Part shown: piece by piece, positions 1 to 9,800 of the stretch
Numbering within the stretch: the stretch's first letter is position 1
Layout: the number at the start of each line of letters is the position of its first letter
Origin: Fibrobacter sp. UBA1765
GTDB taxonomy: Bacteria > Fibrobacterota > Fibrobacteria > Fibrobacterales > Fibrobacteraceae
Assembly (NCBI GenBank): GCA_002314675.1
Contig: DCGZ01000154.1
Span: forward strand, 1 to 10,323
Direction of reading: 5' to 3'
Length of the DNA stretch: 10,323 nt
The notes under the pieces: generated by a model
Databases searched by the model: none
What the model was told of the DNA's origin: nothing
Seen by the model: the letters and a program-made list of their open reading frames with translations, nothing else
Position numbers and translations under genes: made by a program

Positions 1-33
1 GGGCGCCAAAGGCGCGTTAACTAAAAATGCTTC

Positions 34-46
34 AATCCTTTGGATT
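34..46. repeat. Small stem-loop in left intergenic region
   Basis: AATCC and GGATT form a 5-bp perfect inverted repeat around a TTT loop. The following bases (TTCGCAATGACA) look like the tail of interspersed repeats common in intergenic DNA of some Gram-negative genomes, but that comparison is from memory. A second small stem-loop, GCGCC-AAA-GGCGC, sits at 3-15 on the window edge. Neither has the T-tract expected of an intrinsic terminator. Apart from these and the heptad repeats I see nothing else in the first 200 bases. Confidence 0.3.
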
Positions 47-61
47 TCGCAATGACATTTT

Positions 62-96
62 ATTCATAATTCTGCATTCTTAATTCTGAATTATCA
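62..96. repeat. Degenerate 7-bp tandem repeat, five units
   Basis: Five consecutive heptamers start at 62, 69, 76, 83 and 90: ATTCATA, ATTCTGC, ATTCTTA, ATTCTGA, ATTATCA. The first three bases are ATT in every unit, and ATTCT is kept in units 2 to 4. The stretch also contains the odd palindrome TAATTCTGAATTA at 81-93. It lies in the non-coding leader of the peptidase-barrel gene. It resembles the short heptanucleotide repeats known from intergenic DNA of several bacteria. Function unknown. Confidence 0.6.
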
Positions 97-144
97 AACC
101 CTCTCAGCCTACCGCCGACAACATGAAAACTACAATATCACAAG

Positions 145-175
145 CCCCTAGATCCTAGATTCCATTACCCCTAGG
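145..175. repeat. CTAG-rich heptad repeat
   Basis: Two adjacent CCTAGAT heptamers occupy 147-160, and CCCCTAG occurs at both 145-151 and 168-174. The second copy extends into the palindrome CCTAGG at 170-175. Three CTAG tetranucleotides fall within about 27 bp; CTAG is rare in many bacterial genomes. It uses the same 7-base period as the ATTCT block about 50 bp upstream. In one register the units of the two blocks (ATTCTGA and ATCCTAG) differ only by transitions, so both may derive from one repeat family. It ends 27 bp before the start codon at 202. Confidence 0.5.
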
Positions 176-201
176 CAACTGAATTTAAGTATATTGCGTG
201 T

Positions 202-3200
202 ATGAAATTTTCTGCACTTGCCCTACTTTTAGCGACATCATCATTTGCTCTTCAATTTTATGGAAACGAAAGCGAAATCAAGTGGAAAAGTGCAGATTCC
301 GAGCATTTCATTTACCATTACCCGGCTGAATTTACAGGGCATGCAGAACGTGCAGCTTCTGTCGCTGAAGCCGTTTACGACTCCGTAACAAGCCGTTACC
401 CAAACAAGCTACCTCGCAAGGTACATTTAACATTAAGGAACGCACTTTACTCCAACGGATTCGCTTCTCCTTCAGAAACCCTGATGAACCTTTGGCTCAC
501 CAACTGGGATTTTAAGATCCGTTCTAGCCATGGCTGGCTAAGCGATGTTGTAACGCATGAATTTTCACACCTTGTAAGCATTGAAGACGGTTCCAAGCTA
601 AACCCCGCCCTGTACGGCATGCAGGTCTCGTACACAGACTACTACAATGAACGTAGCCGTACAGATTTAATGACACTGATACCGTTCACCCTGCAACCGC
701 TTTGGCTCGCCGAAGGTACAGCCCAATTCGAATCCGAACGCATGGGCTTTGACGCATGGGACAGCCACAGAGACATGCTGTTGCGCACAGCAGTACTCGC
801 AGACTCCCTCGTGCCTCTCACCTACATGCATGCATTTGCGACCAGCTCCTTGAAATCAGAACTCGGTCCTTACACACAGGGCTTTGCCCTTGTGCGCTAC
901 ATTGCAGAAACCTACGGTGAAGACGCCGTGCCAAAAATTTGGACCGCTCTTGCAAAGCCATACCGCGCAACTCTTGACGGAGCATTAAAGGAAGTTATTG
1001 GACTTGGCGAAGAAGAACTTTATGACGCCTGGAAAGAGAACCTGACTAAAAAATATACAGCCCTGCAAGATAGCCTTGGAGAATTAAAGACTGGAACAAA
1101 GCTTACCGCAAACGCATTCTACCAAGACTTCCCCATTGTCGCAGGCAACTACATTTATGGCATATCAAACTTTGGAAGCGACCTGTTTGACGGAGGCGTA
1201 TTCAGGGTAAGCACCAATCTCGATTCGCTCATGCAAGAAACGGCAAGCGAAGACAGCATAGAGATTTCCGTAGAAAACACGCTTGACATTACGCAATATT
1301 CCGAATCCGGATTCAAGATGAAAAAATCCTGGGTCGATAAGGGCATCGCCATTCGAGATATCCCGGAACGAGGGCCTGTACTTGCATACGTAAGCTACCA
1401 GAACAGGAACCGTGACGGCAGAGCCTCATTCGATATTTTCGTAACAGACACTAGCGGCAAGTCAAACGAAGTTACACACCTTGCAGATGCCATATATCCA
1501 GAAATCAGTCCTGACTTTAAAGAAATCGTTTTTGTCCGCCGTGAAAGCGGCAAAACAAGGTTCGTACTATCAAGGGCTACTCTCCCAGATACAAGTTCCA
1601 AGGGAGCAGATGAATATACAGACCTTTGGACACCGCCCGAAGAATTCATGTATTACAACATCTATTCTCCAAAGTACAGCCCAAACGGCAAGCAAATCGT
1701 TTTCAGCTATTTTGATGACAAGACTCGAGGTATCGCAATTGTCGACGCAGATGGCAAGAACTTTAGAAAGCTTACCGAAGAGGGCTTTGATTCCAGAGAC
1801 CCAAGCTTTATAGACGACAATACGATTGTTTACAGCTCCGACAAGAACGGCATTTTCAACCTTTACAAAAAAGATCTTTCTAGCAATGTCGAAACTCCGC
1901 TGACAAATGTAATCGGTGGAGCCTTCACGCCAACCGTAAACGAAAACGTCATCTACTACACAGGCTATGATGCAGACGGCTTTTCGCTTTACAAGCTTGA
2001 CTTGCCGACCACAAAGACCGACACAACCGTTTACCTGAAAAATGTCAGAAGCATCACAGTCGCTAGAGCTCCATACGCAAGGAACAAGGCACCAAGCATT
2101 TTCGAAGAACTGTTCTTGCAAGGTAACGAACTTGCGGGCATCAAGCAAGCACCGGCATTGTTCGACAACGCAAGCGAAAACCTGAAGCTACTACTAAACA
2201 GGCAAAGCGAAGCAACCGTTTTTTCAAACAATTACGTTCTACAAGCAACAACGCTTCGCGACAGTACATATAAGTTACCGCAGGCAACACCCCCGCAGCT
2301 TTACGGCACTCGCCCGGTAAACGGCAGAACGCCACCTCAAATTTCAAACGACCTAAGTTTTGCGGGCACCGAGCGCAACTACAAGCCTATCCCGACAATT
2401 CCCTTAATTGTTCCGATGTTAAGCTTTGAAGAAAACGCACCTGCATTCTCAGTAAACAAGGATGGTGAAACGCTTGCAAAAATCGGGGCAGCATTAATCC
2501 TTGCAGACCCTTTAAAAATCAACACGATCCAATTGGGACTACTATTTGAAATCACAAACGGATTTGATTTTATAAGCGATGGAGGTTTGAACCCCGACAA
2601 GCATTACGATTTCTTTGCGATCTGGGAAAACAAGAGCACTCCGGTAACATTCGATCTTGGCTACAGCTATTCTAACTTGACAAGCAAGGATACGGTTCAT
2701 TACGAGAACCCCCGCGATTACTGCGAAGACGGTGTAGAAGACTGCTTTGGCGTTTCTGAATACGCTGTGGGAATGCATTCGCTTTTCGCAAACGCAGGCT
2801 ACAGTATTTTCAAGCAGGGCGACACGACAAATGTAATGGTCGGTTACGACTGGTCAAACTTCAACTTGTATCAGGACGACTTTGAATGGACCTACCACAA
2901 GCGTGTAACAGCCGGGCTTATGCTAGGCTACTACGGCGAATTTGAAGAGGGTAACAACATCCAAGGCAGTGGCAACGGGATTGCAGCAGCATACTCTTAC
3001 AGTAACGCCGACCTTTTCCGCTCAGGCACATTCTCGGAAACATTCGTCGTGAACGAAAACGGAAGCATTACGCCAAAGTACAGGAACTTCGAACTGCACG
3101 AACTTGCACTTAATGCGTTCATATCTTTTGCAAACCCGATTCACGATGGAGCCCGCCTTGCCCTCGGTGCTAGTGCCACGGGAATTTTAAACTGGAGCAG

Positions 3201-3702
3201 CGACGATAGCGATACACTTGACACGTACTACAACCATCCGCTTTTACTAGAAGGCTACCCGTACCTGGTTTCAACGGAAGATTATAACCGCAGTGGCACA
3301 AGAACAGCTATCGCCCAGGTCCACTACCTATTCCCGATTCTAAAGGACTTCAGGCATTCCCTCTGGATCGTAGAAACAGAAGACCTGTACCTTGACCTGT
3401 TCGCTCAAATCGGAGCCGCATGGCGCGGCAAGTTCTTTGACCCAGAATTAATGAAAAAGCGCGACTTCTGGGATCGAAGCATCGGCTTTGAAATACGCTT
3501 TGCAAACAACCTGTTCCATAGCGTTCCACTAAACATTTCCTTGAATATCGCGCGCGCTCTTGACCGCACCTACGAAGATGAAGACGGCAGCCATGGCAAC
3601 AAGCCAAACCCAATCGACTTGCCACTTATTCCAAAGACATTCAGCCCGACAAGAATCCATTTGACAATAGGCACAGACTTCAACAACATGTGGCAGAACT
3701 AA
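202..3702 (+). CDS. Secreted peptidase-MA-like / TolB-like propeller / outer-membrane barrel protein
   Basis: A 1166-residue three-part envelope protein. Residues 1-16 form a signal peptide (MKFSALALLLATSSFA) with a plausible signal-peptidase I site after Ala16. Residues 30-290 look like a gluzincin zinc-peptidase domain: HEFSH at 119-123 supplies two zinc-ligand histidines and the catalytic Glu, and Glu171 in WLAEGTAQ is the likely third ligand. Residues 310-610 hold TolB/PD40-type propeller repeats, for example YSPNGKQIVFSY and DPSFIDDNTIVYSSD. A proline-rich linker (about 620-735) leads to a barrel-like C-terminus of alternating hydrophobic strands rich in Tyr, Phe and Gly, resembling BamA/surface-antigen barrels. 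The active part should therefore lie in the periplasm or at the surface, anchored by the barrel. Substrate unknown. The ATG is the only start that gives a signal peptide; no clear Shine-Dalgarno precedes it. xerD follows after 5 bases. The architecture is well supported, proteolytic activity is inferred. Confidence 0.85.
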   Translation: MKFSALALLLATSSFALQFYGNESEIKWKSADSEHFIYHYPAEFTGHAERAASVAEAVYDSVTSRYPNKLPRKVHLTLRNALYSNGFASPSETLMNLWLTNWDFKIRSSHGWLSDVVTHEFSHLVSIEDGSKLNPALYGMQVSYTDYYNERSRTDLMTLIPFTLQPLWLAEGTAQFESERMGFDAWDSHRDMLLRTAVLADSLVPLTYMHAFATSSLKSELGPYTQGFALVRYIAETYGEDAVPKIWTALAKPYRATLDGALKEVIGLGEEELYDAWKENLTKKYTALQDSLGELKTGTKLTANAFYQDFPIVAGNYIYGISNFGSDLFDGGVFRVSTNLDSLMQETASEDSIEISVENTLDITQYSESGFKMKKSWVDKGIAIRDIPERGPVLAYVSYQNRNRDGRASFDIFVTDTSGKSNEVTHLADAIYPEISPDFKEIVFVRRESGKTRFVLSRATLPDTSSKGADEYTDLWTPPEEFMYYNIYSPKYSPNGKQIVFSYFDDKTRGIAIVDADGKNFRKLTEEGFDSRDPSFIDDNTIVYSSDKNGIFNLYKKDLSSNVETPLTNVIGGAFTPTVNENVIYYTGYDADGFSLYKLDLPTTKTDTTVYLKNVRSITVARAPYARNKAPSIFEELFLQGNELAGIKQAPALFDNASENLKLLLNRQSEATVFSNNYVLQATTLRDSTYKLPQATPPQLYGTRPVNGRTPPQISNDLSFAGTERNYKPIPTIPLIVPMLSFEENAPAFSVNKDGETLAKIGAALILADPLKINTIQLGLLFEITNGFDFISDGGLNPDKHYDFFAIWENKSTPVTFDLGYSYSNLTSKDTVHYENPRDYCEDGVEDCFGVSEYAVGMHSLFANAGYSIFKQGDTTNVMVGYDWSNFNLYQDDFEWTYHKRVTAGLMLGYYGEFEEGNNIQGSGNGIAAAYSYSNADLFRSGTFSETFVVNENGSITPKYRNFELHELALNAFISFANPIHDGARLALGASATGILNWSSDDSDTLDTYYNHPLLLEGYPYLVSTEDYNRSGTRTAIAQVHYLFPILKDFRHSLWIVETEDLYLDLFAQIGAAWRGKFFDPELMKKRDFWDRSIGFEIRFANNLFHSVPLNISLNIARALDRTYEDEDGSHGNKPNPIDLPLIPKTFSPTRIHLTIGTDFNNMWQN

Positions 3703-3707
3703 GCGAC

Positions 3708-4610
3708 ATGACAAACAAGCAACTTCTTGACACTTACCTGGATTACCTGATCGCAGAGAAAGGACTTTCACGGGCTACGATAACAAGCTACGGGACAGAC
3801 TTAGAAGTTTTTACAGCTTGGCTTGACAAGAACGGACTCGCACTAGAAAATTGCGATGAAAAAAAGCTAGAAGTATTTCTTAACGAAGTTGCCGGTCGTG
3901 CGGAATATTCCCCGACATCTGTCGCAAGGCATTTTTCAAGTCTGAGAGGATTCTTGCACTACATGAATCGTGAAGGGCACTATCCCCATTCCACAGATTC
4001 AATACTTGCCATACCAAAGCTTGGCCATTATTTGCCTCAATGCCTTTCAATCGAAGAAGTGGATTCCGTATTTGCAGAAGTCGCTAGATCTTCAAAGAAT
4101 GTTCAAAGGGATACCGCTCTATTTGAATTGCTTTACAGCGCAGGGCTCCGAATTTCAGAAGCTCTATCCATCCGCCTGCAAGACATAGATCTAGAAAACG
4201 AATGGCTAATGCCTATTGGCAAGGGCAACAAGCAGCGCCTTGTCCCGCTTGGCTCCAAGGCCAAGGAAAACTTGCAAAACTGGATCCTGAACGGCCGTAA
4301 AGAAACAGACCCAAAATCGGATTGCGTAATACTCAATAACCGGGGCAAACCAATGTCTAGAATGGGAGCCTGGAAAATCGTAAACCAGTTTACTGCGCAC
4401 TTAGGTAAGCAAGTATCGCCACATACATTCAGGCACAGCTTTGCTACGCACTGCCTTGCAGCAGGAATGGACTTGCGCGTTCTTCAGGAACTCCTTGGGC
4501 ATGCTGACCTTGGCACAACTCAAATCTACACGCACCTAGACAACCAATTCATTAAAGAAGAACACCGCGCTCACCATCCAAGAGAAAAGGCAAAGCGCGA
4601 AGAAAAATAA
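3708..4610 (+). CDS. xerD: Site-specific tyrosine recombinase XerD
   Basis: A full-length (300-residue) tyrosine recombinase. The N-terminal SAM-like DNA-binding domain (about 1-95, with LIAEKGLSRATITSYGTDL) precedes the catalytic domain. All six catalytic residues are visible, numbered from ATG 3708: Arg148 (GLRISEAL), Lys172 (GKGNKQRL), His239 and Arg242 (HTFRHSFATH), His265 (LGHADLGTTQ) and the nucleophile Tyr274 (IYTHLD). Arg148 and Lys172 match E. coli XerD numbering exactly, which favours this ATG over the in-frame GTG at 3690 that would overlap the upstream gene by 13 bases. The tail HHPREKA resembles the HHPRA end of E. coli XerD, favouring XerD over XerC. XerC and XerD together resolve chromosome dimers at dif under FtsK control. 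The start lies 5 bases after the upstream stop without an obvious Shine-Dalgarno, suggesting translational coupling. There is no sign of a mobile element beside it, so I read it as housekeeping rather than a phage integrase. Confidence 0.87.
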   Translation: MTNKQLLDTYLDYLIAEKGLSRATITSYGTDLEVFTAWLDKNGLALENCDEKKLEVFLNEVAGRAEYSPTSVARHFSSLRGFLHYMNREGHYPHSTDSILAIPKLGHYLPQCLSIEEVDSVFAEVARSSKNVQRDTALFELLYSAGLRISEALSIRLQDIDLENEWLMPIGKGNKQRLVPLGSKAKENLQNWILNGRKETDPKSDCVILNNRGKPMSRMGAWKIVNQFTAHLGKQVSPHTFRHSFATHCLAAGMDLRVLQELLGHADLGTTQIYTHLDNQFIKEEHRAHHPREKAKREEK

Positions 4611-4615
4611 GTTCC

Positions 4616-6808
4616 TTACAATTCCTTTTTAAGGTTTACAAGAAGTTCCTGGTATTCGGCTACAAAGGAATTATGGCTTGCATTGACCTTTTCAAAATCG
4701 CCATTGATTATTGCAAGTTCAAGCAGGCGCGCATGTTCAGAAAACTGCGTAGCACCGATCGTAAGCGAAGAACTTTTTAGGCTATGCACATGGATGCGGT
4801 AATTATCCCAGTCCTGGGCATTATAGGTAGAAATTACAACGTCAAGCCTTGTATTTTCAACATAGCTCTTTAAAATATCCGTATAAAGGTTTTCATCATT
4901 TGCGCAGTACAAAAGCCCTGTCGCAGAATCAATAAAGTTCAAACGTTCCAAAAGCGGTTTCGCAGGAATAGACTCTTCAACGGATTTTTTTTCGACAGCC
5001 GTGATTTGAATTTTTTCTTTAGGCAAATATTTCATCAGGCAAGTTTCAAGGATATCGCCTTTTACCGGCTTTGACAAATAATCCGAGAAGCCAGCCTTTA
5101 GATACTCATCGGCAGCGCCGGCAATTGCATTTGCTGTCAAAGCAATCACAGGCACGTCCATGCCATTTGACATTTTACGGATTTCTTCAAGAGTTTCAAC
5201 GCCATCCATGCCAGGCATCATGTGGTCTAGCAAAATAGCATCGTACCTCTTGGACACAATCAAACCAAGAGCCTGTTCTCCGCTTGTCGCAAAATCAAGA
5301 CGAACCTTAGTCTGCTTCAACAAGCCGCCAATAACGTCCAGATTGATCCTGACATCATCAACCACAAGAACATCTGCATTTGGAGCCTGGAATTTTTCTT
5401 TGTACCTTTCATTCTTTATAGACCTGTTCTGGTACTGCTGATAAAAATCACCCAAAGAATCGTTCGCGACGACAGCTTGCGGTATTTTTACGACAAACTT
5501 AGAACCTTTGCCAAGTTCGCTTTCTACGCTAATGGTTCCACCCATCAAGTCTACAAGCTGTTTAGTAATTGCAAGGCCAAGGCCTGTACCTTCAATAAAT
5601 TTATTCTGCTGTTCATCGACACGCTGGAACGAATTGAACAACACGCCAATACCTTCCTCGGAAATACCCTTACCGGTATCCTTCACGCTCAGGTTAAGCA
5701 TTATGTTCTTTTCATCTTGGCGTTCAAATTGCACACTAAAAATAATGCAGCCGGTCTTTGTATACTTTACCGCATTTGTAAGCAAGTTCACGATAATCTG
5801 CCGAATGCGATATTCGTCGCCCAAAAGTGATTTCGGGACATTCGGGTTATTGGTAACAAGGAACTGCAAATTCTTTTCCTTGACTCGCATTTCGACCATT
5901 GTACAGCAATCGCTCATTAGCGTATAAAGATCGTATGCTGCAGGCAAAATTTCAAGCTTGCCAGATTCAATTTTAGAGAAATCCAGGATATCGTTAATGA
6001 CAGCCAAAAGAGCCTGTCCCGAATTACGAATACCGACAGCATACCTTTCGACATCAGCTTCCTTGGTTTCTCGCAAAATCATTTCATCCATACCAAGAAC
6101 AGCGTTGATTGGCGTGCGAATTTCGTGACTCATATTAGCAAGGAAGTTTGACTTTGCCTTGTTTGCCTTTTCAAGTTTTTCCAGGGTATCCTGCAATTCA
6201 AGAACCATGGCGTACATTTCTTCATCTTTTTTCTTAAGCTTTGCCGCCTGCTTCCCGTATACGTAAGCCTGGAATCTAAAAACGGCTCCAAAAATAAAGG
6301 CTATCAGGACCATCGACACGGCAATGTCAGAAGCGGTATCTTCTATGGAAAGCCTTGAAACGACCGAAGGATATTTCACTTCAACCAATATACAGCCGAC
6401 AAAAGCTACAGTCGCCGTGATAAAGGACAAATAAATAAACTTGTTATTCCGAAGAATAAACACCGGTACCGCAAGGCCTAGCAAAAACCAAAGAGGCATA
6501 CCGGTAAACAAGCCTCCAGAAGTAAAATAAAGGACAACTAATAAAAATATATCGGCAAACGCAATTGCAATTAATGCGGCAATTGCCTCCCTGCGCTTAA
6601 CAATTGAAAAATACAAAGCTAGCAACAGGAACAGCGAGCTTGCAAGCGTAGTTAAAGAGCCCGTGATATCGATATCCTGGAAAAACGTTATCACAAATGA
6701 AATAAACGCACCCACAAATGTCGCTGCGGCAGCAATATTCATGAGCTTCTGCTGAATCGAAAAATCATCATTCAGCAAAAGTCCCAAAAGCCTTTTAACC
6801 CAATTCAT
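4616..6808 (-). CDS. RpfC-like membrane hybrid histidine kinase (6TM-HisKA-HATPase-REC-HPt)
   Basis: A 730-residue hybrid sensor kinase. About six hydrophobic helices (residues 25-180) with short loops form the input region; there is no large periplasmic sensor. A charged helix (183-218) leads to HisKA, with phospho-acceptor His228 in NFLANMSHEIRTP. The HATPase domain is intact: N-box NLLTNAVKYT near 341-350, G1 DTGKGI, F-box FNSF, and G2 GTGLGLAI. The REC domain (about 478-595) has the acidic pair in VVDD, phospho-Asp528 in LLDHMMPGMDG and Lys580 in SKPV. A C-terminal HPt domain has His675 in HVHSLKSSS. The predicted flow is His228 to Asp528 to His675 and then to an external receiver. GTG 6814 is an alternative start, but ATG 6808 has an AGGT 7 bases upstream that overlaps the previous gene's stop codon. 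It is the second gene of an operon, 9 bases after its neighbour. The signal sensed is unknown. Confidence 0.9.
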   Translation of the reverse strand: MNWVKRLLGLLLNDDFSIQQKLMNIAAAATFVGAFISFVITFFQDIDITGSLTTLASSLFLLLALYFSIVKRREAIAALIAIAFADIFLLVVLYFTSGGLFTGMPLWFLLGLAVPVFILRNNKFIYLSFITATVAFVGCILVEVKYPSVVSRLSIEDTASDIAVSMVLIAFIFGAVFRFQAYVYGKQAAKLKKKDEEMYAMVLELQDTLEKLEKANKAKSNFLANMSHEIRTPINAVLGMDEMILRETKEADVERYAVGIRNSGQALLAVINDILDFSKIESGKLEILPAAYDLYTLMSDCCTMVEMRVKEKNLQFLVTNNPNVPKSLLGDEYRIRQIIVNLLTNAVKYTKTGCIIFSVQFERQDEKNIMLNLSVKDTGKGISEEGIGVLFNSFQRVDEQQNKFIEGTGLGLAITKQLVDLMGGTISVESELGKGSKFVVKIPQAVVANDSLGDFYQQYQNRSIKNERYKEKFQAPNADVLVVDDVRINLDVIGGLLKQTKVRLDFATSGEQALGLIVSKRYDAILLDHMMPGMDGVETLEEIRKMSNGMDVPVIALTANAIAGAADEYLKAGFSDYLSKPVKGDILETCLMKYLPKEKIQITAVEKKSVEESIPAKPLLERLNFIDSATGLLYCANDENLYTDILKSYVENTRLDVVISTYNAQDWDNYRIHVHSLKSSSLTIGATQFSEHARLLELAIINGDFEKVNASHNSFVAEYQELLVNLKKEL

Positions 6809-6817
6809 GCGCACAAC

Positions 6818-9800
6818 CTATTCGTGAAGCAAATAATCCTTGTCGGCATCTATAAACTCAAGCATCTTTGCGGCAATTACAGGGTCAAATTGAGAGCCGC
6901 TACACTTTTCGATTTCTTCCCTAATCACGGACTGAGGCAACACCCCACGGTAGCTCCTGGTCGAAGCCATGGCATCGTAAGCATCTGCCACGCAGATAAT
7001 TCTTGCAAGTTCCGGGATTTCACTGCCCTTCAAGCCTTCCGGGTAACCACGGCCATCAAAGCGTTCATGATGGTAGCGGGCTCCCTGCCCCAATTCCGGG
7101 AACGATGATATGGATTTCAAGATATCGCCGCCAATTACCGGATGACGCCTGATAAACGAAAATTCCTCATCGCTCAAGCGAGACGGCTTATTTATGATTT
7201 CATCAGGGACTCCAATTTTACCGATATCATGTAAAAGGCCCATGGAATAAATTTTCTTCTGGTCTTCTTCACTCATGCCAAGAGCCTTGCAAAGCATTTG
7301 GGCATACTTGGCGACACGGGTTGAATGGCCATTCGTGTATTTATCCTTCGCGTCAATCGTTGCCGCAAGGGCTGTCATAACCTGGCCCGAAAGCTGTTCG
7401 CTATTCTGCTGTTCGCGCAACAGTTCATGCGTTCTAATTTCCACTTCGTACTGCAAGTTCTTTTGTAGCGAAGACAGCTGGAGTATCTTTGAAATACGCT
7501 GCATCACCACGTCCTTTACAAACGGCTTCTTTATAAAGTCCATGGCACCGGCATTAAAGCATTCAACTTCTATTTGCGTATCCTCGTCAGCTGTCAAAAA
7601 CACAACAGGTATATTAGAAGTCCTTTCTGATTTCTGGATCTTTTCAAAAGCGTCAAAGCCACTTTCACCAGGCATGTTCACATCTAGCAAAATAATGTCA
7701 GGAACATGATTTTCTAGGAATTCAAACATCAGCGCCGTACTTTCTGCAGACTTAACATCAAACTTTTCTGAAAGGAGCTTTTCGGCTACACGCAAGCTCG
7801 TAGAATCATCATCGACAATCAAGACTGTCGGTTTCGAATTCACGGAACGGACCTTCGAAAGATTCTTCTTGCTAAGAATCTTTTCGAGATTGTTCAGCAA
7901 AAGCTGGTACTGCATAAGCATCAAGCCATGATTAGATTCAATGAATTTCCAATCCACGTTCTTTGCAGCATTTTCCAAAGCCTTGGCAAGCGAAGAAAGC
8001 TGTACCGCACCAATAGACAAAGCCTCAGTCTTCATGGAATGCATTTGCAGCCTGTACTGTTCTACATTGCGTTCCCTAAAAGCCGCATCGACATAATCAA
8101 CCTTCTGGTGTTCCACAAAACGTTCCAGAATATCAAGGTAAAAAGCCTTGTCACCATCGCAATAAGAAATGCCAAGTTCCGCATCAATCTGTTCCGGCAA
8201 AAATCTTGTAAAATCAGTAGAAGAATCTGCTTTATGCGGTTTTGAAAGATTTTCAACAAGAAGATCCGGACGCAAATATTCTCGTATGCACGAACGGATT
8301 TCGCCCAAGTTCACAGGCTTTGCCAAGTAACCGTCAAAGCCCTCAGACAAATAATATTCCCTAGCACCAGCGACACAATTTGCAGTAAGCACAATTACAG
8401 GAACATTCACATTCAGCTTCCGCTCCTTCATTTCATGCAAAACTTCAATACCATCCTTTTCTGGCATCATGTGGTCAAGGAATATCATGTCGTATGTATT
8501 CCTAGAAATTTTGTCCAATGCATCAACGCCATTATTTGCGCTCTCGAAAGAAATCTTCGTATCCTTCAAAAGGCCGCAAAACAGCTTGATATTCATTTCA
8601 TTGTCATCTACGACAAGGAACTTCGCGTTCGGCGCAGTAAAGGAATCTTCATCTATGTGGCCAAGGATTGCTTCACGGCTTTCAAAGTTCATGACACCAA
8701 GAGGTTCCGCGTCGGCAACCTCCTGAACAATCTCAAAAGAAACTCGCGTTCCCTTGCCATTTTCGCTATCGATCTTTAGCGAACTGTTCATCATCGAAAG
8801 CAATTTAACCACTAGCGGAAGACCAAGGCCAGAAATCTGCGAATCAGTTCCAAGGATATTCTGCAGGTCCTGCTTAATCCCCCTGCCACTATCGGTAATC
8901 AAAAAAACGATTTTACCAAGGGTTGTCCCAAGGGGAATCCACGACACCTTTAAAGAAACAAAGCCGCGCGTTGTAAACTTGAACGAGTTCGACAAGACAT
9001 TCGTCACGACCTGCATAATGCGCGCAACATCACCAACCATGCGATGCGGCAATTTTTCATCCACCTGTATCTTAAAATTCAAGCTCTTGCGTTCTGCATT
9101 AAATTTTGAATAGAGGACCAAATCCTGCAACAGGGAACTGGTATAATATTTACTAGGATACAGCTGCAGCTTTCCGCGTTCAATATCAGTGTAGTCAAAT
9201 ACATTATTTACCTGCGAAAGCAAGGTCCTTGCGCCAGCCTGCACATTCAATGCATACTCGGCAACATGGTTCTCTACAGACTCCTTGATAATCAATTCAT
9301 TATAGCCAAGAATTGAATTAATCGGGGTGCGCAACTCATGGCTCATGTTCGCCAAAAAATCAGACTTTGCTCGATTCGCCTTTTCTAGCCTGCCTGTTGT
9401 TGCAGCAAGCTCTTCCATGGTCTTCATCAGCTTTACGTAGTCTGGAGTTTCCATCGCAAACATCAGCATAAAGATCGCCATGGACGTCGTAAACAGTGCA
9501 ATCGTATAATTCGGCAATATAAGAAGCTGCAACACGGAGCCCGAAAAGCCAATAAAGACAAACACAACCAAAGAAATCTTTTGGGTAACAGAGAAACGTT
9601 TAAAATTGAAGAAGGTTACCAGCACGCCACTAAAGATCAACAACTGCGGAATCGTATATACCAAAATATACACCGGACCTCGACAATACTCGTGCGCTTC
9701 ATTAAAATAGAAGATAAAGCCGGTAAAGGCGTTTGCAACAAGCAGAGCCACGTGCAAAACGATTAGCACCCAGCCATCTTTTGCAAGGATAGTCGCATTC

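Noticed and set aside
1..24. Possible last codons of an upstream plus-strand gene (frame 1 reads through to TAA at 22-24)
   Set aside because: Only seven codons are visible, with no recognisable protein; the same bases form a GCGCC/GGCGC stem-loop.
131..195. Promoter-like hexamers TACAAT (131-136) and TATATT (190-195) before the envelope gene
   Set aside because: No -35 hexamer lies at a proper distance from either; TATATT would leave a leader of only a few bases.
1570..2148. Long minus-strand open frame of 192 codons inside the envelope gene
   Set aside because: Antisense shadow of a clearly coding frame; no recognisable domain and no ribosome binding site considered convincing.
3708..4610. 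Integrase of a mobile element
   Set aside because: Length, residue spacing and the HHPR tail fit housekeeping XerD; no excisionase, phage gene or flanking direct repeat is visible beside it.
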